Source: Novosphingobium ovatum (GTDB lineage Bacteria > Pseudomonadota > Alphaproteobacteria > Sphingomonadales > Sphingomonadaceae). Taken from it: 64,000 nt of DNA. The notes under the pieces were generated by a model. It was not told where the DNA came from and made no database searches. It saw nothing but the letters and a program-made list of their open reading frames with translations. The stretch is taken from contig NZ_JAAAPO010000001.1 in assembly GCF_009909235.1 (NCBI RefSeq), positions 620,001 through 684,000 on the forward strand, written 5' to 3'. Below are positions 8,153 to 16,649 of this stretch, in pieces. Within the stretch, counting starts at the first letter, position 1, and every line of letters begins with the position of its first letter. A program made the position numbers and the translations under genes.

Positions 8153-9784
8153 TCAGCCCTGACGGCGTTGACCCTGACGCGGGCCACGCTGGCCGCCGTC
8201 ACGACGCTGGTCTTGGCCACCATCGCGGCGCTGATCACGCTGACCGGCGGGACGTGCGTCACCGCGCGGAGCGGGACGCGCATCACCACGCGGGGCAGGG
8301 CGCGCGTCATTGGGGCGGGCCTGACGCGGTGCGGCTTCGGTGTTCACCGCCAGCGGGTCAAAGCTGCTGCCGCCACGGCGGGCGCGCTCTTGTGCGTCGC
8401 GGCGTTCGCCACGGGCGCGGTCATTGTCGCGCTGGCTGTGGCTGCGCGCGCCGGGACGGGCGCCGTCACGGTCGGCGCCGGGGCGATGCTTTTCACGGCG
8501 CTGTTCGCCGTTGCGGCCGCCGCGGTCACCGCCGCGGTCATTGCGGCCGCGGGCCTGACGCGGAGCGTCCGACACTTCCACGCCGCCGCGCATGCGCTTG
8601 GCCGGGGCGGGCAGGCGCGAGGCCTCCACCAGGAAGTTCGCGGGCAGCGGCAGGACGGTCAGCTTGACGCCGGTCAGGCGCTCGATGGCGCGGATATAGG
8701 GACGCTCGTCCTCGGCGATGAAGGACAGGGCGATGCCGTCCGCCCCGGCGCGCGCGGTGCGGCCGATGCGGTGCACATATTGTTCGGCAACGTTCGGAAT
8801 TTCAAAGTTAAAGACGTGGCTGACGCCCGACACGTCAATGCCGCGCGCGGCGATGTCGGTGGCCACCAGCACCTTGATCCGGCCATCGCGAAAGCCCTTG
8901 AGCGCGGCGGTGCGCTGCGACTGCGACTTGTCGCCGTGGATCGCGGCGGCCTCGATCCCCGCCGGGGTCAGGAAACGCACCACGCGGTCCGCGCCATGCT
9001 TGGTGCGGGTAAAGATGATGGCGCGGTCGATCGGGTCCTGCGCGCCCTCGGCCAGACCGGCGCGCAGCGTCATCGTCAACAGCGCCTGCTTTTCGGCCTG
9101 AGAGACGAAGATCGCGTTTTGCGTCACGCGTTCGGCGGTGGTGGCCTGCGGGGCCACTTCAACCTTGACCGGGTTGTTGATGAATTGCTTGCCCAATTCC
9201 TCGATCGCCTGCGGCATGGTGGCGCTGAAGAACAGGCTCTGGCGGTTGGGCGGCAGCAGGCGGGCAACGCGCTTCAACGGCTGGATAAAGCCCAGATCCA
9301 TCATCTGGTCCGCTTCGTCCAGCACGAAGATTTCCACATCGCGCAGCGTCAGCGCGCGCTGGTCGATCAGGTCCAGCAGGCGGCCCGGCGTCGCCACCAG
9401 AATGTCGCAGCCCGGCACCAGCGCGCGGGCCTGCTTGCCAGCCGGGACGCCGCCGAAGATGCACTGGATGTTCATCTGCACATGCTTGGCATAGCCGCGC
9501 ATGTTTTCGGCGATCTGCGCCGCCAGTTCGCGCGTGGGCGAGAGCACCAGCATGCGGCACGAGGCCGACTTGCGCGGCTTGGGGGTGGCGATCAGGCGGT
9601 GCAGCGAGGGCAGCGCAAAGGCCGCCGTCTTGCCAGTGCCGGTCTGGGCCAGACCCAGCAGGTCGCGGCCTTCGATCAACGCGGGGATCGACTGGCGCTG
9701 GATCGGGGTGGGATCGTCATAGCCCTTGTCGGCCAGAGCGCGCAGCAAAGGGTCGGCCAGGCCGAGTTGCGAAAAATAGGACAT
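8153..9784 (-). CDS. rhlE: DEAD-box ATP-dependent RNA helicase, RhlE family
   Basis: 543 aa. All helicase motifs are present in order: the Q motif (PTPIQRQSIP), AQTGTGKT (I), PTRELAAQI (Ia), TPGRLLD (Ib), DEAD (II), SATMP (III), VATDIAARGIDV (V) and HRIGRTARAG (VI). The last 140 residues are a low-complexity Arg/Gly/Asp/Gln tail with repeats of the type RPAPRGDA and QRRDGGQ, which probably binds RNA non-specifically. Such helicases remodel rRNA and mRNA structure, often in ribosome assembly and in the cold. Monocistronic, with a 300-base upstream region. Confidence 0.93.
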   Translation of the reverse strand: MSYFSQLGLADPLLRALADKGYDDPTPIQRQSIPALIEGRDLLGLAQTGTGKTAAFALPSLHRLIATPKPRKSASCRMLVLSPTRELAAQIAENMRGYAKHVQMNIQCIFGGVPAGKQARALVPGCDILVATPGRLLDLIDQRALTLRDVEIFVLDEADQMMDLGFIQPLKRVARLLPPNRQSLFFSATMPQAIEELGKQFINNPVKVEVAPQATTAERVTQNAIFVSQAEKQALLTMTLRAGLAEGAQDPIDRAIIFTRTKHGADRVVRFLTPAGIEAAAIHGDKSQSQRTAALKGFRDGRIKVLVATDIAARGIDVSGVSHVFNFEIPNVAEQYVHRIGRTARAGADGIALSFIAEDERPYIRAIERLTGVKLTVLPLPANFLVEASRLPAPAKRMRGGVEVSDAPRQARGRNDRGGDRGGRNGEQRREKHRPGADRDGARPGARSHSQRDNDRARGERRDAQERARRGGSSFDPLAVNTEAAPRQARPNDARPAPRGDARPAPRGDARPAGQRDQRRDGGQDQRRDGGQRGPRQGQRRQG

Positions 9785-9929
9785 GGAAATCTTTCAAAAT
9801 GCGCCGTCGCGGCCCGGCAAACGCCAGGCCGAAAAGGCAGGGGGCAAATGCCGCAACCCTGCGTGACGAGGAAGCGTTGGGTGACAACAGTTTACGCCGG
9901 ATATGGTCCGGGGAACGGGGCGGGCGGCG

Positions 9930-10139
9930 ATGGAAAAACGCTGCCCTCACGCTGCCTGTTCCGCGCTGGGGGATGCCCTTTGCGCCGATTTCACATGTTG
10001 CGGTACAGCATATTTCGCGCCAATGCAAGATTATTGCGCGGGCGGCGTGATGGTGGCCGATTGCGGGGCCTGTGGCCTTGGGCTATCGCCGGGGGATGGA
10101 CACACGCATCCCTTTGTTGCGCCCCGCGCGGGCCGATGA
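9930..10139 (+). CDS. Possible small cysteine-rich protein (unrecognised)
   Basis: The 311-base gap 9785-10095 between rhlE and the GNAT gene contains an ORF of 69 codons from the ATG at 9930. It encodes ten cysteines spread along its length, including CPHAAC, TCC and CGAC, which is hard to explain as a random frame and suggests metal binding. Against it: there is no clear ribosome-binding site, and it overlaps the first 44 bases of the GNAT gene in another frame. I do not recognise it. Nothing else is evident in the gap, which must also hold the rhlE promoter. Confidence 0.3.
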   Translation: MEKRCPHAACSALGDALCADFTCCGTAYFAPMQDYCAGGVMVADCGACGLGLSPGDGHTHPFVAPRAGR

Positions 10140-10632
10140 TCTGGCCGCGCTGGCCGATCTCAAGCGCGCGACTTTTGTCGAGACGTTTGGCCCCACCGGC
10201 TTTGCCATCCCCTATCCGGCGGCCGATCTGGCGGCGTTTCTGGCCGATGCCTATGGCCACGCGCGCATCGCCGCCGAAATCGCCGATCCCGCCCATGGTA
10301 CCTGGGTGGTCGAGGACAGTGACGGGGCGTTGATCGCCTATGCCCATGTTGGTCCGTGCAAATTGCCGCATGCCGATGTGCGGGAGGGCGATGGTGAATT
10401 GTACCAGATCTATGTCCTGCGCCGCGCCCAAGGGCTGGGGCTGGGGCGGCGGTTGATGGATGCGGCGATGGCGTTTCTGACCGCGCAGGGGGGCGCTATC
10501 TGGATCGGCGTCTGGAGCCAGAACCTGCCGGCACAGCGCTTTTACGCCGCCTATGGCTTTGACCGGGTGGGGGAATATCAATTTGTCGTGGGCGATTGCC
10601 GCGATGATGAATTCATCCTGCGGCGGGGATAG
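10096..10632 (+). CDS. GNAT family N-acetyltransferase
   Basis: 178 aa. The GNAT fold is seen in LRPARADDLAALADL at the N-terminus and the acetyl-CoA pyrophosphate loop as RRAQGLGLGRRLMDAAM near residues 115-131, followed by WIGVWSQNLPAQRFYAAYGF, the usual beta5-alpha4 segment. The acceptor substrate is unknown. The ATG at 10096 gives a normal GNAT N-terminus; an in-frame ATG lies 8 codons upstream. It is followed by a bidirectional terminator. Confidence 0.85.
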   Translation: MDTRIPLLRPARADDLAALADLKRATFVETFGPTGFAIPYPAADLAAFLADAYGHARIAAEIADPAHGTWVVEDSDGALIAYAHVGPCKLPHADVREGDGELYQIYVLRRAQGLGLGRRLMDAAMAFLTAQGGAIWIGVWSQNLPAQRFYAAYGFDRVGEYQFVVGDCRDDEFILRRG

Positions 10633-10653
10633 GCGGCGGTTGTGAATGCGCGA

Positions 10654-10686
10654 AAAAGGGGACCGGCCCGGCGCCGATCCCCTTTT
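10654..10686. terminator. Bidirectional terminator
   Basis: AAAAGGGGA pairs with TCCCCTTTT around an inner CCGGC/GCCG helix. It separates the plus-strand GNAT gene from the convergent TonB-domain gene. Confidence 0.85.
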
Positions 10687-10732
10687 CATGGTCTCTGGTC
10701 AGGTCCGATGGGCGAACCTGTCTGGTACAGCG

Positions 10733-11080
10733 TTACAGCAGCTTCCAGGTGACCGGCACGATCACCGCCGCAGCGCCGCCCGGTGGCACCGGCAATTGTC
10801 CGGCGCGGGCCGGCATGGCCATCGCTTCCTTGTCCAGCGTGGCCGAACCCGATCCCGAGACCAGTTCTGCCTTTTGCACCTTGCCATCGGCGCCGACAAA
10901 GATGCGGACCTTGGCGGTGCCTTCTTCGCCGCGCATCTGGGCGGTGGTGGGATAGGTTTGCTTGGCTGCCAGTGCGCGGGCCACGGCGCGCTGCCAGTCG
11001 GGCGTATCGGCCATTGCCGCCGCCGGTGCCAGCATTGCACCCAAAACCCCTACTGCAATCGTCTGCTTAAAAGACAGCAT
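10733..11080 (-). CDS. Secreted TonB C-terminal-domain protein
   Basis: 115 aa with a cleavable signal peptide (LSFKQTIAVGVLGAMLAPAAAMA). The mature part is a single TonB C-terminal-like domain: YPTTAQMRGEEGTAKVRIFVGADGKV followed by AELVSGSGSATLDKEA. Unlike real TonB it has no proline-rich spanning arm or N-terminal membrane anchor, so it is probably a periplasmic TonB-CTD protein of unknown partner. The ATG at 11080 has AAAGG upstream; the frame is open further, but the signal peptide fixes this start. Confidence 0.8.
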   Translation of the reverse strand: MLSFKQTIAVGVLGAMLAPAAAMADTPDWQRAVARALAAKQTYPTTAQMRGEEGTAKVRIFVGADGKVQKAELVSGSGSATLDKEAMAMPARAGQLPVPPGGAAAVIVPVTWKLL

Positions 11081-11240
11081 GTATATGCCTTTCTTTCCGT
11101 TGAATTTGGCGTTCCCTTCGCGTGATGTCTGTATAGATTCGCGGTATCTAAATCGGGTTTTAGAAAGGTGGTTGGCATATTGGCGCAATGTCATAGGTAA
11201 AATTGCGTGATATTTTGACGGAGCCGGCGCAAATCCAGCG

Positions 11241-11272
11241 AAAAGGCCGCAGGGGTTTCCCCATGCGGCCTT
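11241..11272 (-). terminator. Terminator of the chemoreceptor gene
   Basis: On the minus strand AAGGCCGCA and TGCGGCCTT pair with an inner GGGG/CCCC helix and run into TTTT, 33 bases past the chemoreceptor stop. Confidence 0.85.
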
Positions 11273-11304
11273 GTATTTTTACGGATGATTTGGTTTGCCT
11301 CTGG

Positions 11305-13242
11305 TCAGAATTCAGACCAGTCCTCTTTGATCTTGACGGCGGCGTTGCCGTCAAAGCTGGGCTGGCTCCGCGGGCGGGTGGGGGGCGCGGCCAGAGGGGG
11401 CGCGCTGCGCGCCGGGGCTGGGGCATTGCCGCCGCCGTCCAGCCGGAAACGGCCCAATTGATCGACCAGACGCACCGTTTCCTCCGACAGGTTGTGCGTG
11501 CTGGCCGAGCTTTCCTCGACCATGGCGGCGTTTTGCTGGGTGAATTCGTCCATGGATGTGACCATGGACGAGATCTCGTTGATGCCGCTGGCCTGCCGCT
11601 GGGCGGCCTCGGCGATTTCGTCCACCAGATGCGAGATGGCGGCGACTTCGCCCACGATCTGGCGCAGCGCGTCGCCGCTGCTGGCCACGAGTTCCACGCC
11701 GCCCGAAACCTGTTCGTTGCTGGTGGTGATCAAGGCCTTGATATCCTTGGCAGCGTCCGCGCTGCGTTGGGCCAGCGCCCGCACCTCGTTGGCCACCACG
11801 GCAAAGCCTTTGCCCGCGTCACCGGCACGCGCCGCCTCGACCCCGGCGTTCAGCGCCAACAGGTTGGTCTGGAACGCGATGCCGTCGATCACGCCGATGA
11901 TCTCGGCCATTTCGCGGCTGGAGCTTTCGATGGCCCGCATTGCGCTGATCGCCTGATGGGCGGTGGCGTCGACCGTTTCGGCGGTGCGGCGGGTGGTGGC
12001 CAGACGGCTGCTGGTTTGGCGGGTGTTTTCAGCCGTCACCTGAATTGTGTTCGAAAACTCGTTGAGTGTGCGCGAGGTTTCCGCAAGCGAGTTGGCCTGA
12101 TGCTCGGTCCGCCGCGACAGGTCGGACGAGGCGGCGGCGATCTCGTCGGTGCCGGCGCGGATGGCGTTGCAGCCGGTTACGATGTCGTTCATCACATGGG
12201 CCAGACGCGTCACGGCTTCGTTGAAGGTGACATGCAGGCGGCCCAGTTCGCCATGGCCGTTTTCCGCCACGCGATAGGTCAGATTGCCCTGCGCCAGCGC
12301 GGTCAGCCCGCCGCCCAGCGCATCGATCGTCACCTGCGCCTGACGGGCGCGCTCGGCTTCGGCGGCGCTGCGGTTGGAATCGGCGGCAAACAGGTCCTTG
12401 AAGCTGTCCAGCGCGCGCGCCAGACTGCCCAGTTCATCGCTGCGGTGGGTGCCCGGGACATCAACATGCAGGTCGCCCGCGATCAATTGCTTGACCGCCT
12501 CGCTCATGCGGGCGATCGGGCGGGCCAGCGTCTGCATCAACAGGCCCAGCATCGCCAGCGCGATCAGCACGCCCCCGCCCGCAGCGCCGATGATGAACTG
12601 GCGCGCCTGGGCATAGATCTGTTCGGCCTGGGCGGACACAGCGGCCGCGCCCTTGGTGTTCAGGTCGATCAGTTGGAGGATGTCATCCTCCATGGTGTAG
12701 AAATTCGACAGCGAATCGCCGGCAAACAGCGTGGCCGCCGCCGCATCGCCCGCGCTGGACATCGCCAGCAGCCGTTCGTTTTCGGCGGTATAGGTGCCCC
12801 AATCCTGTTGCAGCTTGGCAAAGGCGGCCTTTTGTTCGGGCGTGGTGACCAGCTTGCCATAGTCACTCAGCATGCGGTCGATGGCCTGCTGGGCATTGGC
12901 GATCAGCTTGGCGCCACGGGCCTTTTTCTGGGGTGTTTCGGCGGTCACATGCTCGCTTTGCCGGATGCGGTACTGCGAGGCATAGGCGTGGATGTCGCCG
13001 ATCAACTGCGAGGCGGGCAACCAGCGGCTGCGCAGTTCCATCGCCCGCTCGTTGACTTCCCCGATCTTGACCAAGGCAAATCCGCCCATGCCGATCATCG
13101 CCAGCAGCAGGACGGCAAAGCAGGCCAGCAATTTGGCCGATATTCCCAGACGAGGCAAACCATGTCTCCCCAAAACAATTCGCGCAGATCTGCCTATATC
13201 GGACAAATACTCACGGAATCGTCGGCGCGGATTGGGGAGCAT
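11305..13242 (-). CDS. Methyl-accepting chemotaxis protein
   Basis: 645 aa as drawn. Domains: TM1 (about 33-58), a periplasmic helical sensor region (about 60-213), TM2 (about 214-236), HAMP (about 237-290), a HAMP-like linker (GGGLTALAQGNLTYRV), and a cytoplasmic signalling domain whose hairpin tip IDGIAFQTNLLALNAGVEAA lies near 450-470. The last residues DWSEF fit the x-W-x-x-F pattern of the CheR/CheB docking pentapeptide. It senses an unknown ligand and controls CheA. No che genes lie nearby. The start is uncertain: the ATG at 13242 lacks a Shine-Dalgarno and a TTG closer to TM1 is possible. Confidence 0.9.
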   Translation of the reverse strand: MLPNPRRRFREYLSDIGRSARIVLGRHGLPRLGISAKLLACFAVLLLAMIGMGGFALVKIGEVNERAMELRSRWLPASQLIGDIHAYASQYRIRQSEHVTAETPQKKARGAKLIANAQQAIDRMLSDYGKLVTTPEQKAAFAKLQQDWGTYTAENERLLAMSSAGDAAAATLFAGDSLSNFYTMEDDILQLIDLNTKGAAAVSAQAEQIYAQARQFIIGAAGGGVLIALAMLGLLMQTLARPIARMSEAVKQLIAGDLHVDVPGTHRSDELGSLARALDSFKDLFAADSNRSAAEAERARQAQVTIDALGGGLTALAQGNLTYRVAENGHGELGRLHVTFNEAVTRLAHVMNDIVTGCNAIRAGTDEIAAASSDLSRRTEHQANSLAETSRTLNEFSNTIQVTAENTRQTSSRLATTRRTAETVDATAHQAISAMRAIESSSREMAEIIGVIDGIAFQTNLLALNAGVEAARAGDAGKGFAVVANEVRALAQRSADAAKDIKALITTSNEQVSGGVELVASSGDALRQIVGEVAAISHLVDEIAEAAQRQASGINEISSMVTSMDEFTQQNAAMVEESSASTHNLSEETVRLVDQLGRFRLDGGGNAPAPARSAPPLAAPPTRPRSQPSFDGNAAVKIKEDWSEF

Positions 13243-13283
13243 TACGGGGAATACCGGTTACATTCTCCTAGGATATGCCCTGA

Positions 13284-13407
13284 CGCGCGGGTCAAAAGCC
13301 CCGCGTGCCATTTGGTCCGCGCGGGTCAAAAGCCCCGCGTGCCATTTGGTCCGCGCGGGTTAAAAACCCCGCGTGCCATTTCGTCCGCGCGGGTCAAAAG
13401 CCCCGCG
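13284..13407. repeat. 34-bp tandem repeat (3.6 copies) of hairpin units at the ggt 3' end
   Basis: Units begin at 13284, 13318, 13352 and (partial) 13386. Each contains CGCGGG and CCCGCG around an 8-base centre, so each can fold into a small hairpin with an AAAA loop on the plus strand. The stop codon of the minus-strand ggt gene lies in the loop of the last unit, so the array forms the start of the ggt 3' untranslated region and may protect or end that mRNA. Unit 3 differs at two positions that would pair with each other. Confidence 0.9.
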
Positions 13408-15196
13408 CGAGGCCCTCGCGCCGGGGGTCTGCGCCGCCGACATATTGCCGCTCGCCGCCCGGCCCGCGCCGCACGACAAAGGCATGCAGGCCCGAATTTT
13501 CGCCCCGCCCCGATTGCAACGGCATCCCCCGCGCCGCCAGTGCGGCCGCGATGTCCGGCGCAAAGGCATCCGCGCCATAGCGATCGCCATTGGCCACCAG
13601 ATTGGGCAGCGCCACCGCGTCCTGCGGCGCCATTTTCCAGTCCAGCATCGCCACCGTCGCCTTTAACACATAGGCGATGATCGACGAACCGCCCGGCGAT
13701 CCCACCGCGCCCGCCAATTGGCCATCCGGGGTCAGGATGATCAGCGGGCTCATGCTGGAGCGCGGACGCTTGCCCGGCGCCAGCGCGTTGGCGGCCGGCG
13801 TGCCGTCCTGCGCCACCGGCGCCCAGCTAAAGTCAGTCAACTGGTTGTTCAGGAAAAAGCCGTCAACCATCCGCCCGCTGCCAAACAGGCTTTCAACCGT
13901 GCTGGTCATCGACACGGCATTGCCCTGTGTGTCGACGATGGCGAAATGGCTGGTCCCGCCCGGTTCGCGGGTGGCATCGGGCGCGGGGCATGCCGCGCCG
14001 GGACAGGGCGCGTCGGCGGGCGTGCCATAGGTCACAGGCGTGGCCATCGGCCCGATCAGCCCGGCGCGCGCCTTGAGGTAATCATTGGCCAGCAACCCGG
14101 CCGGAAAGCGCACAAAGGCGGGGTCGCCTTCGTAACGGTCGCGGTCGGCATAGGCCAGGCGGCTGGCCTGCGCCAACAGATACCAGCCCTGCGGATCGGC
14201 GGGGCCGCTGTGGTCGATCGCGGTATGGGCCAGAATGCCCAGCCCCTGTTGCACCACCACGCCGCCCGACGGCGCCTGGGGCGAGCAGATGACATGGCGG
14301 CGATAGGGGCGGCACAGCGCCTCGGTGCGGCGGGGCTGATAGGTGGCCAGATCGGCCAGCGTCATGCTGGACGGGTTGGGCCCCTGACGCAACCGCGCGA
14401 CGATGCGTTCGGCCACAGGTCCCGTCAGGATGCCCGCCGCGCCCTTTAACGCGATGCGGTCCAGCGTTTGGCCATAGGCGCGGTTGATCAGCCGGTCGCC
14501 CGCCTGATAGCGTGTGCCATCCGGCTTGGTAAAATAGGCCGTGGCGTCCGCCCCTTGGGCCTGTGGCGCGCCGCTGGCGATCATGCCTGCCAATCGGGGC
14601 GAAACGATAAAGCCCTCCATCGCCAATTGCCGGGCGGGCACGAAAAGGCTGCGCCATGGCAGGTGGCCATGGTCTTTTTGCGCCATTTCCAGCATGGCGA
14701 CCGCGCCCGGAACGCCAGTGGAAATGCCCCCCGTCACCGCCACCGGATAGGTCATCAGCCGCCCGTCCGGCCCATAGAACTGGCGCGGATCGGCGCCCTT
14801 TGGCGCGACCTCGCGGCCGTCATAGGCGGTGACTTTGCGCGTTTTGGCATCGTAATGCACCATGAACGCGCCGCCGCCCAAACCACTGCTTTGCGGTTCG
14901 ACCAGACCCAGCACCGCCTGCACCGCCACCGCCGCGTCCACCGCCGTGCCGCCCGCGCGCAGCACCTGCAAGCCTGCCTGTACCGCCAACGGATTGGCCG
15001 CCACCACCATCGCATGGGCCGCCACGCCCGCTTGGCGTGAGGCGGGTTTTGCGGGCAGGGGTTGGGCGGGCAGGGGTTGGGCGGGCAGGGCGCTGGGCGC
15101 GCCCAGCCCGGTCAGCGCCGCCAGCACCAGCGCCACTGGCCAGCGGCGGCGCGGCACAACAGGGGCGATGGGCAGGGGCATGGCGGAACGGGGCAC
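13394..15196 (-). CDS. ggt: Gamma-glutamyltransferase
   Basis: 600 aa with an N-terminal signal peptide (ALVLAALTGLGAPSALPAQP), so it is periplasmic. The large-subunit part holds AVLGLVEPQSSGLGGGAFMV, and the autoprocessing and catalytic Thr lies in GGTSHFAIVD near residue 414. The small subunit has GNAVSMTSTVESLFGSG, SSMSPLI and GSPGGSSII. Ggt cleaves the gamma-glutamyl bond of glutathione and transfers it to water or amino acids. Just after the signal peptide the coding DNA has 15-bp tandem repeats giving QPLPA repeats. The stop lies inside a tandem hairpin array. Monocistronic. Confidence 0.95.
   Translation of the reverse strand: MPRSAMPLPIAPVVPRRRWPVALVLAALTGLGAPSALPAQPLPAQPLPAKPASRQAGVAAHAMVVAANPLAVQAGLQVLRAGGTAVDAAVAVQAVLGLVEPQSSGLGGGAFMVHYDAKTRKVTAYDGREVAPKGADPRQFYGPDGRLMTYPVAVTGGISTGVPGAVAMLEMAQKDHGHLPWRSLFVPARQLAMEGFIVSPRLAGMIASGAPQAQGADATAYFTKPDGTRYQAGDRLINRAYGQTLDRIALKGAAGILTGPVAERIVARLRQGPNPSSMTLADLATYQPRRTEALCRPYRRHVICSPQAPSGGVVVQQGLGILAHTAIDHSGPADPQGWYLLAQASRLAYADRDRYEGDPAFVRFPAGLLANDYLKARAGLIGPMATPVTYGTPADAPCPGAACPAPDATREPGGTSHFAIVDTQGNAVSMTSTVESLFGSGRMVDGFFLNNQLTDFSWAPVAQDGTPAANALAPGKRPRSSMSPLIILTPDGQLAGAVGSPGGSSIIAYVLKATVAMLDWKMAPQDAVALPNLVANGDRYGADAFAPDIAAALAARGMPLQSGRGENSGLHAFVVRRGPGGERQYVGGADPRREGLARGF
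15051..15090. repeat. 15-bp tandem repeat in the ggt signal-peptide region
   Basis: GCGGGCAGGGGTTGG is present in 2.7 copies and encodes the repeated QPLPA stretch between the signal peptide and the mature enzyme. Being a multiple of three, it can expand without breaking the frame. Confidence 0.85.
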
Positions 15197-15303
15197 GCGA
15201 TGTTCTCCGAAAGGCGGGCGGGGGCCGTGAGGCGGCCGATCAGGATAGGGATATCCGGCCGCCTTGGCAAAGTGTTAAGCGTGGCCATGGTAGGTCTGCG
15301 CAG

Positions 15304-15642
15304 ATGACCGCCACCAGCCCTGCCGATCCCCGTCGCATGCCCCGACTGCCCGTCCATCTGATGGCGCGGTGCCGCACGGCTGCCGGGATGCGCGATGCGG
15401 CGGTGCTGACCGATATTTCGACGCAGGGCTGTGGCCTGCGGCTGCACAGTTTGCATGTGACAAGAGGGATGCGCGTGCTGATCCGCCCTGATGGGTTGGA
15501 AGCCATTCCCGGCGTTGTGCGCTGGATCGCGGGCGAACAGGTGGGGGTGGAATTTGACGCGCCGCTGTATGGGCCGGTGGTCGATTTTCTGGCCCGCACC
15601 TATGACGCGGCGCGCGCGGCCGGGACTGGCGCGCCGGACTAA
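15304..15642 (+). CDS. PilZ domain protein
   Basis: 112 aa, essentially one PilZ domain: the arginine motif RRMPR near residue 11 and DISTQGCGLRL near residue 41, which corresponds to the (D/N)xSxxG cyclic-di-GMP motif. It probably binds c-di-GMP and acts by protein contact; the output is unknown. A GGDEF cyclase gene lies at 41.9-43.1 kb in the same window. The start at 15304 removes an unconserved extension. Its stop overlaps the stop of the convergent Nudix gene by four bases. Confidence 0.82.
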   Translation: MTATSPADPRRMPRLPVHLMARCRTAAGMRDAAVLTDISTQGCGLRLHSLHVTRGMRVLIRPDGLEAIPGVVRWIAGEQVGVEFDAPLYGPVVDFLARTYDAARAAGTGAPD

Positions 15643-16433
15643 CCGCGTTTGGCCAGCGCCATCCTTTCGGCCACCACCGGATAGCCCAGCCCTTCGGGGA
15701 TGGTCAGCCATTCCTCGCCCGCCTGCTGCACGATGCGGGCGCGGATGATCGGCATGGGCGTTGCGCGCGCGTGGTCGGCCGCATCGGCATAGCAGGCAAA
15801 GCGCGCCAGCCGCTCCAGATTGCGCCGGGTGGGAAAGATCACCGACAATTCCCCCGCCTCATCCCCGCGCAGCGTATCGGCGGCGCTGCTCCAGAACGCG
15901 CGGGTGTTTTCGGTGGTGTCGGCCGCGATGTCCACCGCGCCCGTGCCGATGTCGATCAGATAGAACCGCGTGTCGAACCGCCGCACCGGATTGGACCGCC
16001 ACCGGGCAAAAGGCACCAGCGCGTCGGGCAGCACCTGCCAGCCCATCGCCGTCAGCATTGGCGCCAGCGCGCCCGCCTGTTGCAGCACATCGCGCGCGCG
16101 TGCGGCGCAGGCCGCGGTGATCGCTGCGCCATTGTCCGCGCGCAACCCCACCGCCAGCCCGGTCTCCTCCAGCGTTTCGCGGATGGCGGCGATGCGTCCG
16201 GCCATGTCCTCGGCCTCGATCGCGGGGTGGGCGCTGGCCAGCGTGGCGGCCAGATCCATGTCGGCCGGGTCCACCCGACCGCCGGGAAAGACGCAGGCGC
16301 CCCCGGCAAAACGCATCGCGCGGGCGCGTTGCACCATCAGCAATTCGGGCGGGCCGCCCGCCGCACCATGGCGAAAGATCACCAGCGTGGCGGCGGGCAC
16401 CCAAGGGGCGTTCTCGTCAGGGGTATGGCTCAT
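15639..16433 (-). CDS. NUDIX hydrolase, NUDT19-like
   Basis: 264 aa. The Nudix box is split: GGRVDPADMD is followed by an insert of about 30 residues before AAIRETLEETGLAV. A long insert in the box is characteristic of the NUDT19 branch (CoA-diphosphatase-like), whereas ordinary Nudix proteins have a continuous box. The early segment PPELLMVQRARAMRFAGGACVFPGG matches that branch. It probably hydrolyses CoA or acyl-CoA derivatives, which is family-based inference. The start at 16433 is favoured over one 15 codons upstream. Confidence 0.83.
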   Translation of the reverse strand: MSHTPDENAPWVPAATLVIFRHGAAGGPPELLMVQRARAMRFAGGACVFPGGRVDPADMDLAATLASAHPAIEAEDMAGRIAAIRETLEETGLAVGLRADNGAAITAACAARARDVLQQAGALAPMLTAMGWQVLPDALVPFARWRSNPVRRFDTRFYLIDIGTGAVDIAADTTENTRAFWSSAADTLRGDEAGELSVIFPTRRNLERLARFACYADAADHARATPMPIIRARIVQQAGEEWLTIPEGLGYPVVAERMALAKRG

Positions 16434-16622
16434 GGCGCGCAGTGGTGGCGCAGCGCCCGCCCGATTGGCAAGCGGCAAAAGGGGCAGGATGGTGGGATCG
16501 GGGGCAGGTGTCGGCTTTTTTACAGGGGGAGGCGGGGGATTTGTCGGAACACTTTACACTTGGCGCGGCGGTGATTTTTGCCAAAGCGGTGAAAATGCCG
16601 ATTTTCTGCGGTTCTGCGAAAT

Positions 16623-16638
16623 TGGCACGGGCTATGCA
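16623..16638 (+). promoter_or_regulatory. Near-consensus sigma-54 (-24/-12) promoter
   Basis: TGGCACG-N4-ATGCA differs from the consensus TGGCACG-N4-TTGCW only at the first T of the -12 box, and keeps the essential GG and GC at correct spacing (GG at 16624-16625, GC at 16636-16637). It points into an intergenic stretch without a plus-strand gene, toward two perfect hairpins. No activator site was identified. Confidence 0.45.
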
Positions 16639-16649
16639 TAGTCTGTTGT

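Noticed and set aside
13284..13407. Possible CRISPR array from regularly spaced repeats
   Set aside because: Units follow each other without unique spacers, are almost identical over their full 34 bases, and no cas gene is near.
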